From NCBI GenBank assembly GCA_016630905.1, contig WBMQ01000005.1:248001-312000 (forward strand): 64,000 bases of DNA, given 5' to 3'. Source of the stretch: Capillidium heterosporum. Its lineage: Eukaryota; Entomophthoromycota; Entomophthoromycetes; Entomophthorales; Capillidiaceae. The translations under genes were made by a program, and so were the position numbers. The notes beneath the pieces are model-generated. The model ran no database searches. It was not told where the DNA came from and saw nothing but the letters and a program-made list of their open reading frames with translations. Of the stretch, positions 1-12,325 are shown in pieces (the stretch's first letter is position 1; the number at the start of each line of letters is the position of its first letter).

Positions 1-458
1 TGACTTTTTCCATTCAGATATCTATAAAACTAAAATTTATTACATTGGACTCTATTCCTTCCACTCTACATAAATATATGGCTTTAAATATGAAGTTCAT
101 CTCCATTTATCTCTTCAACTTTTCAATCCCAAAGCTTGTCCATTCACACAATTAAAAGAGCTTAACTTTGATTATGAAGTGTTAAAGTTTGCTTTACAGC
201 TATCCTTCTCTGTATTTTATATATGTAGGTTAGCTTGTAATGAACAAAGGTAGCAAAGCTAGAAACGACTGCAACAAACTGTATCCCTACACCATTTCAG
301 TTTGGCTTGTTTAGACCAAAGCCTCCTACTCCCTACTCAGGAATCACATAGCCTTGTCAGATTTAGAAAATTCAACACAAGTGTTGGCTAACGACAAAGG
401 GTTAAAGCAACTAATTTTCATTATAAATGACACTGAAATGGTTTACTAAGCTTCAAAA
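1..458. other. Gene-free stretch at window start
   Basis: No open frame with coding character is visible. A TATAAATG sequence at 422-429 precedes the weak ORF that begins at 482. Confidence 0.4.
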
Positions 459-481
459 ATGGCGGTGGTAGCAGCTTACAG

Positions 482-757
482 ATGCATTGTAAACGTGAGT
501 ATAAGAAGGATGTGTTTATTAGAAGCCAGGTAATTGAAACTGGTGTGATATTGATAGCGAAAGCTATAGAGCAGCTAGGACCCAATTTGCCTCCAAAGTG
601 TCAGTACTTTGTCGGTCAACTGCCTAATCTGCCAATTTTCAATTTATCCACCGAGGTAAATGATATTGAAGGCTGTTACAATATTGACTCAAAATCCAAT
701 ATGGGAGGTGTATCCGATAGTAATGAAGTGGTTTTACAGCATTATAAAATTAGCTGA
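482..757 (+). CDS. Weak hypothetical ORF, 91 aa
   Basis: This is an intronless ORF with an ATG start, about 60 bp after a TATAAATG sequence, a spacing shared by several better-supported genes in the window. I recognise no domain, signal peptide or membrane segment. An earlier ATG lies out of frame at 459, and the base composition does not differ from the surrounding spacer. It may be chance; it is listed only because of the promoter spacing. Confidence 0.18.
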   Translation: MHCKREYKKDVFIRSQVIETGVILIAKAIEQLGPNLPPKCQYFVGQLPNLPIFNLSTEVNDIEGCYNIDSKSNMGGVSDSNEVVLQHYKIS

Positions 758-1918
758 ATAAACTTGGTTTCAAAGAAAAGTATGTTTTGTAGATAGTACA
801 ACTTCTAGCCTACATTTCACAGCATCCTGATTTTAGACATCACCTGTACTTCAATTATGCTTTGACAGATGTATACATTTAATATGGCGATTTATAAACA
901 GGATACATACGGCTAGGCTTCAATACTGGCCTGATATAGCTATGTGGAACTCAATTTATTATGATGAAGGTAGAAGTGATGTGCACCTATGTGCTAGACT
1001 AACTTTCCAGGAGCGGGAGATACATCTTGGTGAATTTTCTGGGTGTAGAAAATGTAAAGTCAAATACTGTAGTAGGAAGTGTTAGTCCTTGGCTTGAACT
1101 AAGAGTCTCAGATGTTGGTGCGTTGAGTTTGATAGTTATGATTTCATTGAAGACAGATGAATGTTTGGGCTATCTTGCTACTGATGAATAGCGATCTATA
1201 GCTTTGGTTTTGCAGTTAAACTATTATTACACTAAGATTTTACTGCTTTACCAGCAATCAATCATATTTATAAATCGACTTTACCTTGATTTGTATGCTA
1301 TAAAGAGATGCTGATTTTTAAACTATATAATTATTGATTAATTCACGATTCTATTATTTAAAACTACATGGTGTTTCTCAAATACTAGTAGCAAGGTCAC
1401 TAACAGATAAATGAACTAAACTTCTCATATTATATAATAAAGTATTGTAATATATATGGATTGAGTAATACAAAGGGGATGAAAATATACGTTTCTTACC
1501 ACCTTATTAAAGGCCAAGTCGATATAGTAGTGTACTTCAATAATTTCGGAAAATATACATGCCATGATAAATAATACGCATAACCAACTAGTTAGCTTCA
1601 GGCTATCAAATAAAATAGGATATATAAATAATCGAAAAATTAACTTCCTGGCCTAGAGTTTCGATTTACTCTTTCATTTGATCTGTCGTTCAGTGTAAAT
1701 AGAAATTAAAACTTGGATTAGCATCGTTACAAAGTCTAAAACATAGGTTCAATATACATTTAAGCTACATCAAAATAAACTCATCAGAAACACATTAAAT
1801 ACTTTTCAAGATATAGAATATAAAATTATACAAACCCAAATTTAAAAGCTAAACTGGAATAACATTTCAACATTTATACCTAAGAGCTTCTGCATGGTTA
1901 AAAGGCGTACCGGATAAA
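758..1918. other. AT-rich spacer
   Basis: I see no gene, RNA or repeat that I can support. The V-ATPase gene ends at its right edge. Confidence 0.4.
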
Positions 1919-2577
1919 TTAAGCAAAAGCCTCTGCTTTACCCGACTACAATTAAAGTTAGTACAAAAAGCTAAACAAAAACTTACGGCAAGTAGACCGA
2001 CGATAAGCCCAAACAATCCGATAACTGAACCGAAAATTTCAATAACAAGCACTTTGACGAACAACGTAGGGTTTTGGGCGTCAGCTAAAGCGGCGGCCGA
2101 ACCGGTAGCTCCTACACATATACCGCACAGCAAGTTACACATACCAACGGTTAATCCACCCCAAAACAACGAGTACCCAGTGTAATAATTGGCTGCAGTA
2201 AAAGGGGCAGTTACATTGGCAATTTGTTGGATCTTGGCTGAAAAGACTATAGCCATAATAACACCGTAAATAGCGACAACTTCACAAAAGATAATGGAAA
2301 TTAAGTTCTTGGTTTGGATACGGGGGGCTGCAATAGCAGCACCCATAATTGAAGACCCCGTTAAAAAGATGCCCCAAGCGGCGCCTACTATAGAAAGTCC
2401 GATACACAAACTGATACCTAAGTTGGCCCAGAAGTAGGGAGAGGTGGACGATAAGAAAGCTCCTACGTCGAACTTTTCGGCTTGCCCGGTAAACAGTAGG
2501 TACAAACCAATAGTTGTAGCTAGGGAAGGTAATCCGACTAAGTAGTAGTTGGTGTAGCTGCTGGAGGTGTAACTCAT
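1919..2577 (-). CDS. VMA16: V-type proton ATPase subunit c'' (proteolipid)
   Basis: This is a proteolipid of the membrane Vo rotor, which carries protons across the vacuolar/endosomal membrane. There are two exons: 1987-2577 and 1919-1945. The 41-nt intron at 1946-1986 has a GTAAGT donor and a TACTAAC branch point. The product is 205 aa, close to the fungal family length. Several hydrophobic segments are visible. Family signatures include [14 protein letters not shown] (about 48-61), VGAAWGIF and [15 protein letters not shown], whose Glu (about residue 99) is the expected proton-carrying residue. If the intron is ignored, the frame continues into a meaningless tail, whereas splicing gives a short SGKAEAFA ending. 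The gene is single copy here, and no TATA box is apparent. Confidence 0.96.
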
Positions 2578-2781
2578 TTCAAATTTGTTTTCTAATTATG
2601 TTTAAAAGAAAAATGTATTAGTTCTGTAACAATTGGGTGCTGATGATACTAGACAGCGTCAACAACACTTGCTTAATTATCCTGCTAATGCTGATGTAGC
2701 TCTATAGTTACCTTATGAAGTTGGCTCCAACTTGTTATAAAAATGTTAATTCGCAATCACCACGCTTCCTCCCAATAACAA

Positions 2782-2988
2782 ATGAAGCGACCAATCATTT
2801 TGCTAATGGATTGGTTGAATTTGATGAATTCATACAAATCCGATTTCGCTAAAACCTTCAAAAGAGAGGAAGGTATTTACCCTAACTCAACTGCTTCCAT
2901 AGCGATTCTGTATATCGCTTCTATAATTTTGGATCTAAACAGACCTATGTACCTCTCAAATTATATCAATTATAACAAATTTGATTAA
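2782..2988 (+). CDS. Hypothetical small protein, 68 aa
   Basis: An ATG-initiated ORF lies divergent from the V-ATPase gene, 204 bp away. A TATAAAAA box (2736-2743) sits 46 bp before the ATG, the same spacing seen at the PH and BP74-like genes, and the ATG context (ACAAATG) is favourable. The protein has a moderately hydrophobic middle but no recognisable domain. It could be a real small gene or a chance ORF downstream of a promoter-like sequence. Confidence 0.3.
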   Translation: MKRPIILLMDWLNLMNSYKSDFAKTFKREEGIYPNSTASIAILYIASIILDLNRPMYLSNYINYNKFD

Positions 2989-3584
2989 GTATACAATTTT
3001 AATAAGTAAGCACTCAATAGGAGCCATCTATATTTTTTTACTTTTAGCAAAGTATAACACCATTACCTATATCTAAAAAATTTAAAGTTTGGATTGTATT
3101 ATATGATAGCAGTACTAGCTATATTCCATCTATCTAATAAATCCAGTTTCTTACTATGCTGCTATTTGTAGGCTTTTCTCATATAAAAAAGTTTCGCCAT
3201 AGGCCCTTTATTTTTGCCTATGTGTAGCTAAAGGTTCATAAATATATCAAGTGAGCTAGTATATAGATGCTATACTTTGTAATCCTCGACAAAAATATAT
3301 ATTAAAACTGTAAATAAAAGCAGAGCATATACATTGGTAATAAAATTTAGTATAAACCTTTAATAGCGAACTTTCATATTTGAATAAAAAAGTACTTTGA
3401 ACTTAATATCCTTCCTAAGGAACCGATACAAAGGGTAAGCTGCACTAGTATAGAAATAAATATCTGTACAAAGAGCCAACTATAACTAAACAAATACATT
3501 ACTTTTATATAGGTAGGCTCTAATTTTCATATTAAATCTACGGGTGTTATCTTACTTTAAACCTTTTCCCTTCATCAAAGTTCT
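2989..3584. other. AT-rich spacer
   Basis: Nothing recognisable. The rhomboid gene terminates at 3585. Confidence 0.4.
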
Positions 3585-4719
3585 CTACGTGTACTTTTTC
3601 AAAAATCGTTGGAACTCGATGACCGCCTTGTTAATGGGGATCCAGACGTACTCCTTACCAAAGTTGGCGTAGATCAAGCCGAAAACTGCACCACCAAGAT
3701 GAGCCTAAAGATAAAAATAAAAAATTAGAAACTGGAACCTAAAAAATAAATAAATAACTTACAAAGTGATCGAACATCTGCCAGCCTCTTAAAATCCCTA
3801 CCAAATCCAATGTCATCAGTCCAGCCAACGTGTAGCCCAATTTAATAGGCACCATAGGCAAAAATATAAGATAGGTCGATATATTAGGGGCTACGTAAGC
3901 TAAATGGGCGACGACTGTGAATAGGGCACCTGAAGCACCAAGCGAAGGTAACGTCGACAAGTTGAAGTTAAATTTGAACCTACGGGCTACGTTGACGAAG
4001 CTAAGTCGACTTATAGAAGCCAACATACCACCACTTAAGTAGAGGGCCATAAACTGTTCGGGACCGAGGATTTGCATAGAGACTTTGCCGAAGGAGTACA
4101 AAGCCATCATGTTCATACCGATATGGAAGAGATCCTTATGACTGAAAGTAGAGGTCAAAGCTGTATAGTACCGTTGGTTATCAGTTGAATGTAAGAAATG
4201 TCTGGACATAAAGGTTTGCAAACGAGGTACCTGCCACAAGCCAAATACTAAAGCATTGATACCTATTAACCCGTATATTAATTTATCTTCAACCGACAAA
4301 TTTTCTACTCTGCGTTTCAAAACTTGTAACTTGTGTTGAAATAAACCTTCCTCCTCTAAAGAGTTCACTTGACTACTAGCTACATTTTGGACTTTGGTAA
4401 AAAACCTTTTAACTGGCTCTTTAAACTGAACTTCAAATTTGGACTTGATACGGTCTTGATAAGTTGCAGCGCCTACTACAAAAGCAACTAAAGAAGCTGA
4501 AGTTACGAAGGCTACCGAGCCTAGAAATGGGTCGGAACCTGGATTTTGGAAATTGGGATTGGTTGAGGTTTTCTGTTGGAACCTATAGTTGGCAGAAGGT
4601 TGGCCCCGGTAATTGTAAGTAGATTGACGATTGAATAAAGTGGACTTATCCACCTTTATTTGTCGCAGAGGGGTGGGTCTTAAGCCTGGGTTGGTAAAGA
4701 GCTTGAATGCCTTCAACAT
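3585..4719 (-). CDS. PCP1: Mitochondrial rhomboid-type intramembrane serine protease (Pcp1/PARL family)
   Basis: An inner-membrane rhomboid protease; in yeast the family processes Mgm1 and Ccp1. Exons are 3763-4719 and 3585-3704, with a 58-nt intron (3705-3762, GTAAGT donor). The product is 358 aa. The start at 4719 is the first ATG in frame and gives a basic, acid-free N-terminus (MLKAFKLF..LRPTPLRQ) fitting a mitochondrial presequence; the frame opens upstream only at a TTG. Family landmarks are the HxxxN motif (HIGMN, about 199-203), the catalytic Ser in GASG (about Ser263) and the catalytic His in AHLGG (about His321), which lies just after the splice junction. There is a membrane segment near 66-90 before the protease core. 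All catalytic residues are present, so it is probably active. Confidence 0.93.
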
Positions 4720-6430
4720 GCTGCTGCCTTTAGTTACTGTAGCTGGTATTTTCAAACTTTTGTCAAGGGTTCTTTTTGCTTGAGAGCCAAGTTCATCTGA
4801 GCTCTTTGTAATCCCTAACTGATTGGCTTGGTGCTTATATCTTGGAAAAACCGATGTACCGATAAATTTGAACCAATAATGGCTGTAGACGTTTAGGCCT
4901 AACGGATTACCAATCCACAGCAGCTTAGTTTAAGTTGCAAAGTATATCTCGAACGTTCTGGGAAGAGTAGGATACATGTGTTGTGGAATGTGAAGGTTAG
5001 AATTGTAGCTTTTGAGGTGAAGTATCTTTTACCAGAATAAAACTGCTGTCCTACCATTCATGGATGCAATGTATAAATGATTGAATGATGCAAAGTAGAA
5101 CCAATTGTTAAACTAGTAGTAGAATTTATGTAAATAGCTGTCCAATAAGAGGTAAATTTCGTTCTTTTGCAGTTTTAGAGCATTCAAAATTCAGTGAAAA
5201 GAATACCTTACCAAAGGTTTAAGGAGGCCTATTGGTTGTACCCCATCTATCTTATATTGCAACATACATTTTAAATACACTTGCTACCTATTAATGGGAT
5301 ATTAAAATATAATATGTCCTGCCCATCCAACAATTCACCTACAAGAAATCGAGCCTATGAATTGTAGCTCCAAATTTAGTTATTCAAACTACTTCCATTT
5401 CTACCTGTATCGTTACAAAACCTAGTTGTAATGTCAATTAAGCACTTCAAGCACATGGGTCCGCTTACCTCTACTACCAACCAAATCTAAACAACCTAAC
5501 TACATGTAGGCCTACTACCACAAAACATACCCCAGTTCCACCATTAAACTTCCTTTTAATTGCAACGTTTAAGATGACTTGGAGGCTCAACATATTTAAC
5601 TTGATGCTTGCTAACTACAAGCCACTACTTTTACATTTTGATGGGGTACGTACATTCGAACATTTGAGGTAAACATTAGACTTGCTATTAAGCTTCTAAA
5701 TAGTGGGATTAAGCCAATGATGACTTTCAACGTTTAGAACTGGAGATTATTCCATAGCTTGTTTAATATTAATACCACAGTAAGGCATCATTTCCATGGA
5801 AACTGCAAGCTTAAAATGAATGGGTATTTATAATAGGAAATGATATTTCTACCTTAAACGTTGTAGTTTGGGGTATTGAAAGTGATGGTGGGTCGAGTTT
5901 ATAATTTCGACGTGCACTAAAATTTTGGGGTGAGATTGGTAGTTGGGCCAGATGAATTGGATTTTGAAATTGTCATTGAGATAGAACTTTTCCAAGTTGC
6001 TATATAGCTTGGCTTTGAAAATTTAGTTTGCTAAAAGTATTTTGATATTGATACGGTTACCCAGTATCTCGATAATGAAATACATTAAAGTTTAAGCGAC
6101 TGTAGATAGACTCTTTCTAGAAAATACTAGATAAAACTTTGAGGAATAAGTTTCACTTTTTTAAGGAATATCGTCAAGAAATATATCCACCAAAAGTCAA
6201 ATAACTAGTTCTATAAGAACACCAAGGGAAGATAATATAACATTTTTATTATTACAGTCAAAATTCATATAGTTATTACCAATTAAGGTGTCGGAGAGGA
6301 TAGGGTGAATAGTATAGCAATGTAAATTTTGCAAATTTTAAATAGTATATAAATTAAGGTGGTCGGTTACCAGGCAACGGACTGCCATGGTTCTATAGGG
6401 GAAAGGTAGGGAACTACGGGAATATTAAGT
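4720..6430. other. 1.7 kb spacer between rhomboid and tubby-like genes
   Basis: No frame with convincing coding character and no repeat shared with the rest of the window was found. Confidence 0.35.
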
Positions 6431-7168
6431 TCAACATCGCTGAGTATCAGCTTCAGCCTCTGATAGAGTTATGGCTAGGAGCATGATAAACAGTTGTAGG
6501 TCCTCTACCGTATACCTGTGCGAATCCAGGTGGAAATCCAAGCCACCAAACCTTAAATTTCCAACTGGTGCACTATAGGTAGCTATGGACTGGTTATAAT
6601 CCTTCATGAGGAAGAGTTGATTGTTACGGAAGTTCCACTTCCAGTAGTAGTTGTTTCTAATGCCATCAATAGATTGGTAGAGTAACCTTGGTGTCGCGTC
6701 TGAATCCCGTTCGACGTACAAGGTAGGGTATCGTTGGGTAGGGAAAGCTCTACTGAAGTTCAAGGTAAAGTTTGAAAACTTGGAATCGGTTGATGGGGTA
6801 CCTACTATAGCTAAATCGAGTCCTTGGGCTGTTGTCAAGCTGAAGGTAGATTCTCTAAATGGCTTGTAACGTAAGTTCAACTTGAGTTTGGTCTGGGATA
6901 ATTGGGAGGGGTTTTCAGTGTTAATAAGGACAAAGTCGATAAACCCTTTACATATGGAAGATTGAGTTACCCGTAACTGTAATCGCTTGCCAACGCCGTT
7001 GTCTAAAAGCTTGTCCTCAAGATTTACTTTCTCAACATCCTTCTCATCAACCGATTCGATATCGCACTTATCCTTCTCCTTGTCGTTAGTGAAAGCTAAG
7101 TTGACTTTGGTGAATAGCTGGCTGCTGTACAACTTCAAAGTCGTCAAGTAGTTGATAACCGTCACCAT
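6431..7168 (-). CDS. Tubby-like beta-barrel family protein, copy 1 (function unknown)
   Basis: An intronless gene of 245 aa with an ATG start. It is paralogous to the genes at 12326 and 57276. The shared layout is a variable N-terminus, a stretch of alternating beta-type strands (here about 60-215, with YYWKWNFRNNQLFLMKDYN near its end), and a C-terminal hydrophobic helix (LQLFIMLLAITL, about 224-235). A barrel wrapped around a C-terminal hydrophobic helix is the plan of tubby/LURP-like folds, and fungal DUF6593-type proteins have a similar plan; that assignment is inference from pattern. The first 60 residues are charged and probably disordered. A TATATAAA sequence lies about 115 bp upstream. 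No enzyme motif is visible. It may be a lipid- or membrane-associated protein, but this is not shown. Confidence 0.6.
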   Translation of the reverse strand: MVTVINYLTTLKLYSSQLFTKVNLAFTNDKEKDKCDIESVDEKDVEKVNLEDKLLDNGVGKRLQLRVTQSSICKGFIDFVLINTENPSQLSQTKLKLNLRYKPFRESTFSLTTAQGLDLAIVGTPSTDSKFSNFTLNFSRAFPTQRYPTLYVERDSDATPRLLYQSIDGIRNNYYWKWNFRNNQLFLMKDYNQSIATYSAPVGNLRFGGLDFHLDSHRYTVEDLQLFIMLLAITLSEAEADTQRC

Positions 7169-10100
7169 GTCGATATAGGTTTATATTGGAATTTAGGGCA
7201 CTTGACCTGGAATAAAGCTTGAACAAAATTTACTTTTGAGTTGAAAATAAGCTGAAGCTAGAGGTGGTGAAGTGATCACGAGTTTATATAGTGGAATTAC
7301 AACTTCAATTTCCTAACTTGTTCCTCCCCAACTTTAGCCACCTTTAGGTTTTACAATGAAATTGGACGGCAAATGTTAGGCTTTGTCCTTCAATCATTAG
7401 TACAGGTTTGGAAGTAGGGGAGTTTCACCGAAATTTCAGCCAAACAAGCAAGGCTTTAATCCAGGAATGGGGTAGAGCAATTGTCCGATATAAGGATATT
7501 TGTTAGTCATAGTGATATCTTGGAACAACTTACTATACGTTCTTATCAAGAAGCTGTAGAGATTGACATATTTGACGTCAAATTGCCAAACAAAAGCTAT
7601 CGGGTTCCAACATTTTGCTTTTCGTATAGAACCTAACCTACCCACAACTTGAACTTACAAACCCTGTATATCTTTTGTTCAGAAAACTTTGAAATTCTTG
7701 AAAACTTGAGCCTAAACCTTCCATATATCACTAAATAGAGACAAAAGCTAAAGAAGTATATTATGCTCCGACCCTTGACAAAAGAAATTCTAGTTTGTTG
7801 CAAAAGAAAGTTTATAATGTTAAACTCCAGAACCGGTTTAACTTTGCCATCGCCTACTTTTCCCATATAAAATTTGAAATTGGTGGATCCACTTATATGT
7901 ATCCCCTGCTTTTGATAGGAATTCAGGTTCAGCAACATCTAAATTGTGGGTAGCTACGGGAATGAAAGGACTACTATACATCCGTAGTTAAATAAACTAA
8001 AGGGTGGCTACTATTGAACTGCGAAACTTTTGATTAACAGTACGGATCTGGGTCCATTGATGGACGGAGGCGGCAATACAAAACTTTAGGATAACTGTAC
8101 ATCTCTAGTTTTACGCTCTTGCAAATCGATGGTATAGGTATCAATAAGTTTTTTATAGTAGGTTACTACACCCACCATCTAATAGAAATGTTATATTTTC
8201 CTCTTTAAGATATCTGATATCGAATTCAGTGGATGAAAAATTAATTGAGTTGGTGGATACCTTTTGTATCGTTAAAGGTAATATATAACGTTATCTGTAT
8301 GCAGACAATTAATTGATGCATTAGGATCAAGATTCACCTGTAGACCACCCGATGCCTCACCTAGATTTTAATAAGGATTTTTGTTAGGCCTGGTTTCAAA
8401 TCGTTATCAAAGTCCAGGGTTTTGAGTAATTCTCGAGGCAACAGGGATATATTTAAAATAAAGGATTTAAGAATAGTGTTGGCTTTACCCCACATACTGG
8501 AAATTTCCTATTATATGAACCTATATAAAGCTTCCAATTCTGTGACAGTGTAAAGTTGCTTAGCTTCATAGATTAACTATGCCAACTATTGTTTATTAAA
8601 CCTGTCACATTTAGTAGAACTTTAGTGCCAATTCGCTAAATCAAAACATGTACAAATGTTCTCAACTCTTGCTATAAACACAAAAAGTAGCTTATAGTGA
8701 AAACCCCCAGTATTGAAATGTAGGTGGCTGTTTAAAATATACCTATTTTAGCTGTTTTAAACTTTACACTATATTAATGGAAATTAAACTATGGGTGGGA
8801 CAGATAAGATATTGAAGGGTGCCAAAATTTTAAATAGGTCAAAGCCAACTTCAACAGTCTGATTAAGCTACTTTCATTAACTTTATAAGACATGATGGCG
8901 GTTTTTGAATATATACTTATAATATATGATGGGTATTATAGTAGTGGAATTGTAGTGTATATGAAAGTAGAATTCTCTATATATGTTCGACTTATAGTGA
9001 AGGTGGTTATTTCACCAGTCGAATTTAAGGTTGGGAGGTGACAACAAAAAGTTAAAGCTCTTCCATTATCTACAGATACGTATTAAATCAATAAATATAA
9101 AGACATACCTCTCAAAGTACACTGTAATCACCTTAGTTGAGCTTGCTTTATTCGTCTTGAAATTTTGATGAGCTTGACTTTGACACTGTTAATCACATAG
9201 CGATACGACTAGTAACTAACCCAACCCAATTTAGCCTACCATCATCTTCCCAATTAGGCACTATTAAGCAACCAGCATTTTTTAAGTTTAATCCTTCTAT
9301 CGAGGCAACATCTAGTCAATACTTTGCTACCTTTTTCTTTTCAAAAATATTTTTTAACTTTTCAAGAAGACTATAGGTAGTCTAATTCAACCATTTCCAA
9401 ATATAACTTTATAGAACTGTATTCGCCTTCATTAAGCTTGATAAACGAAACATCCACTTGTATGATATAGTAAAACAAAGGTTTGTATCACCTACAAGAA
9501 TATCAGCACATCTATACATCCGGCTAAAGTTTTACACATTGTAGCGAAATACTTAGTTCATAGGTCTTAACCTGCATTGTCTGCAATTAATCCTAGTGTC
9601 ATGTCTGACTACATGTAAGAACCCTGGATCCTACATACATATATTGAAACCTGCATGTACATAAAGCTATGTAGGTTGTTTTAGCTATATTTACTTTCCG
9701 CTTTCAAACTCAGATTGAAATTCTGTAGTTTGGAAGCTGGTTGCTAGAATGACGGCATCTACGGCTTTTATCTGGAGGGAAAGAAAATGAACAGATTTAC
9801 ATCACAACTTGAAAGTACTTTTGGCACGGTTTTTATAGGGAATCTTGAGGAATAGGTGCCAATATCCTATTCTCAAATGGAGATCAATTTGGAAGGTACT
9901 GAGTAGATATCTATGAGACTGTACAGCTATGAAATAACTATTCGAAAGTACAAATTATTAAATTAATACATGTACTATTATAATATATTAAATTGAGCTA
10001 TCGTTAGATATATACTTTATAAGCTCCTATATTTCATTTTGCGGATCAAACAGTGAGTTGATAAACCTTTATAAAGTAAAAATTAAGGAAATACCTAATC

Positions 10101-12241
10101 AATATATGCATCCAATGTAATATCTTTATTATAGATATAGTAATAGATATATCCGATATACCTGGGACTTGTACTATTACTTTAAACAGCCAACATATTT
10201 CAGCGCACCATTAAAAGTGGTACATAAATGAGAGGATACGTGCCTAACCTATACCTGAAGGAATAGGATCCGACTACTTTAATTTCATGTTCTATGATAA
10301 TTAACTAGTACGTCCTTCTAATTATCGGCCTTTAATACTTTTAACGGGTACTGCCTGCTATTGCAGGTGGTATAAGCTGATAAAGCTAGTAAGCTGGCGC
10401 TATAGCAAAATGGCATAATTTCCAGGGTCACGCTTCATCAGTTGTAAAAGTAATATATTCAGCAGAGGGTTACCCAGTCTACCCTTGTAGCTGTAGCTTA
10501 CATTACTCCCTCGATAAGGAGTTGTACTACATTTAGCTTGAATTTATGACCAAGGGTCTAGTACTTGATCCTTTACAGTTCAAATCCGTCTATACAAAGG
10601 GGTTCTATTTGCACTTTTGTAGAAGGCCTTGAGGAAGTATGCTTAAATATTGATGTTCCAACTTGATAAATTTCAAATTTATTAGTTGAAGTTTCTCAAA
10701 TATTAATGTAAAAGATGCTAGCGGCAATATTCAGGATGGTGTCGGGCAGAGGTTTCGGACCGTAAATAGTTAACCCACAAGCAAAAGGGCATAATAATCT
10801 GATCAAAAGGCGTAGTCCGCTTTACAGGAACATTTCTAAACTTTGACGAATTGTAGCTTGAGGTTTGGAAGTATATAGAATATACCTTTTATAGTAATGA
10901 ACTTCAGCTACTGTGGACTTTGAATATGGATTGTATTAAGGGCGGCAGTATATTCAGGCCTCTTTAACCATCAATCTACACCTATCAATAGTAAAGTATG
11001 TGGACTACTTGTCCAGCAAGTATCCTAGGAAATCCACTCTATTTAGTAAAAATCTCGGCGACTATACCATATACAAGGTTTAATCCTACAAAAAGTAACA
11101 AATGACCAGGTCACCATCCATCATAAACCTAGTGCCAAGCAATCCTCAACTTTTAGATCATGTTCTCTAGCCCTGTAGGCTGTTAGTATTTTACAAGCCC
11201 CTAACGATCAAGCCAAAAATAGCTGTTCCAAAGTATATTTGTACTCAAAAGTTCCTCAAAGTTCAAAACTGTTGACGTATAAATAAATTGACAGCTATTT
11301 ATAAGTTGTCCTTACAACTCAAAAGCCTATGTAAATACAGTTCATCACCTTGTTTATTACAAAGTTTGTGGATTCTATGTACGGGTAAGGGAGTTATTAT
11401 AGATAAAAGCCAAGCCATTACTATAAATATCCCTGCCAACCTTCCTTCTAGAATTCCAATTGGCGCCTAAAGCTGAAGTTTGCAATGCCTAATTACTTAA
11501 ACTCTACATAGGGTGAAAATTGGTATCCTCAAATATTTGTAAACCGTTCCTATATATCGAAAGCAACCGTACTAAGAAATGGGGAGAGGGAGTTGAAACA
11601 ACTTCAAGCACTTTGTAATATATTGAAGTGAAAGGTACACCCATAAGGTATTTATTCAATTGTACATACATATTTATGTGAGTTTCCAAACACTGCCTGC
11701 AAACATTCAATTAGGCCATGAACTTTGGTTCCTACAACCCAAAGTCTACTTTAGTTGCAGTTTCATCATAAAAGTTATATAATGGCGCAGAATTGGTTGG
11801 GCATTGGCCGAGCTGATTCGTTGGATCCGTTATACGGATCGCTTCAAAATGATGGAAGGATAAATAATGTCATAATTTCGAAATCATCAGGTGTAGCCAT
11901 GTAGCTTATGATCATAATTAACTAAGATGAGGAATCGCAAATGCAGTTTAGCTTGAGATTTACATATTTGCAACCGAATTTATTAGGGGAAAACAATTGT
12001 CCAGATACAAATGGATGAGAAGGTTGGGCCCATTTACCCAGCAAATGACTGGCTAATTGGTGGCTTAGTTTAAACACAAGGATTCGTTACACAAGCCATT
12101 GAAACAGATTTATCCAATGTGGAAGCAGTTTTCATTGGCCAGCCAATTAAGAACCATCTAAGAACAGTTTTGGGAACGCCATTTCCCAGATTTCTACAGG
12201 TTAAGCATTATATCATACAACAGTCTTAGTTTAGGATTAAC
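7169..12241. other. 5 kb gene-poor spacer between two divergent tubby-like genes
   Basis: Two minus-strand ORFs (7436-7645 and 7633-7938) and a few short open stretches (for example 11288-11470 plus, and a 41-codon ATG ORF at 11781-11906) occur, but none has a recognisable domain or start context. I see no transposon ends, long repeats or RNA genes. The region mainly separates two head-to-head paralogues and holds their promoters. Confidence 0.35.
7282..7291 (-). promoter_or_regulatory. TATA box of tubby-like copy 1
   Basis: CTATATAAAC on the minus strand, about 115 bp before the ATG at 7168, similar to the 120-bp spacing at the paralogue at 57276. Confidence 0.4.
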
Positions 12242-12249
12242 TATAAATA
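12242..12249 (+). promoter_or_regulatory. TATA box of tubby-like copy 2
   Basis: TATAAATA, about 84 bp before the ATG at 12326. Confidence 0.5.
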
Positions 12250-12325
12250 TTGAGTCATTGCGCCCAAAGCTGTGGAATTTCACATTTCATTTTAGAGAAC
12301 AAACCTACCAACTTTTATCGACACT

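Noticed and set aside
4720-4755. Longer rhomboid start at 4755
   Set aside because: The codon there is TTG; the ATG at 4719 gives a proper presequence.
10561-10620. tRNA-like GTTCAAATCC stretch
   Set aside because: The flanking bases do not form a T-stem, and no acceptor or anticodon stem pairs around it.
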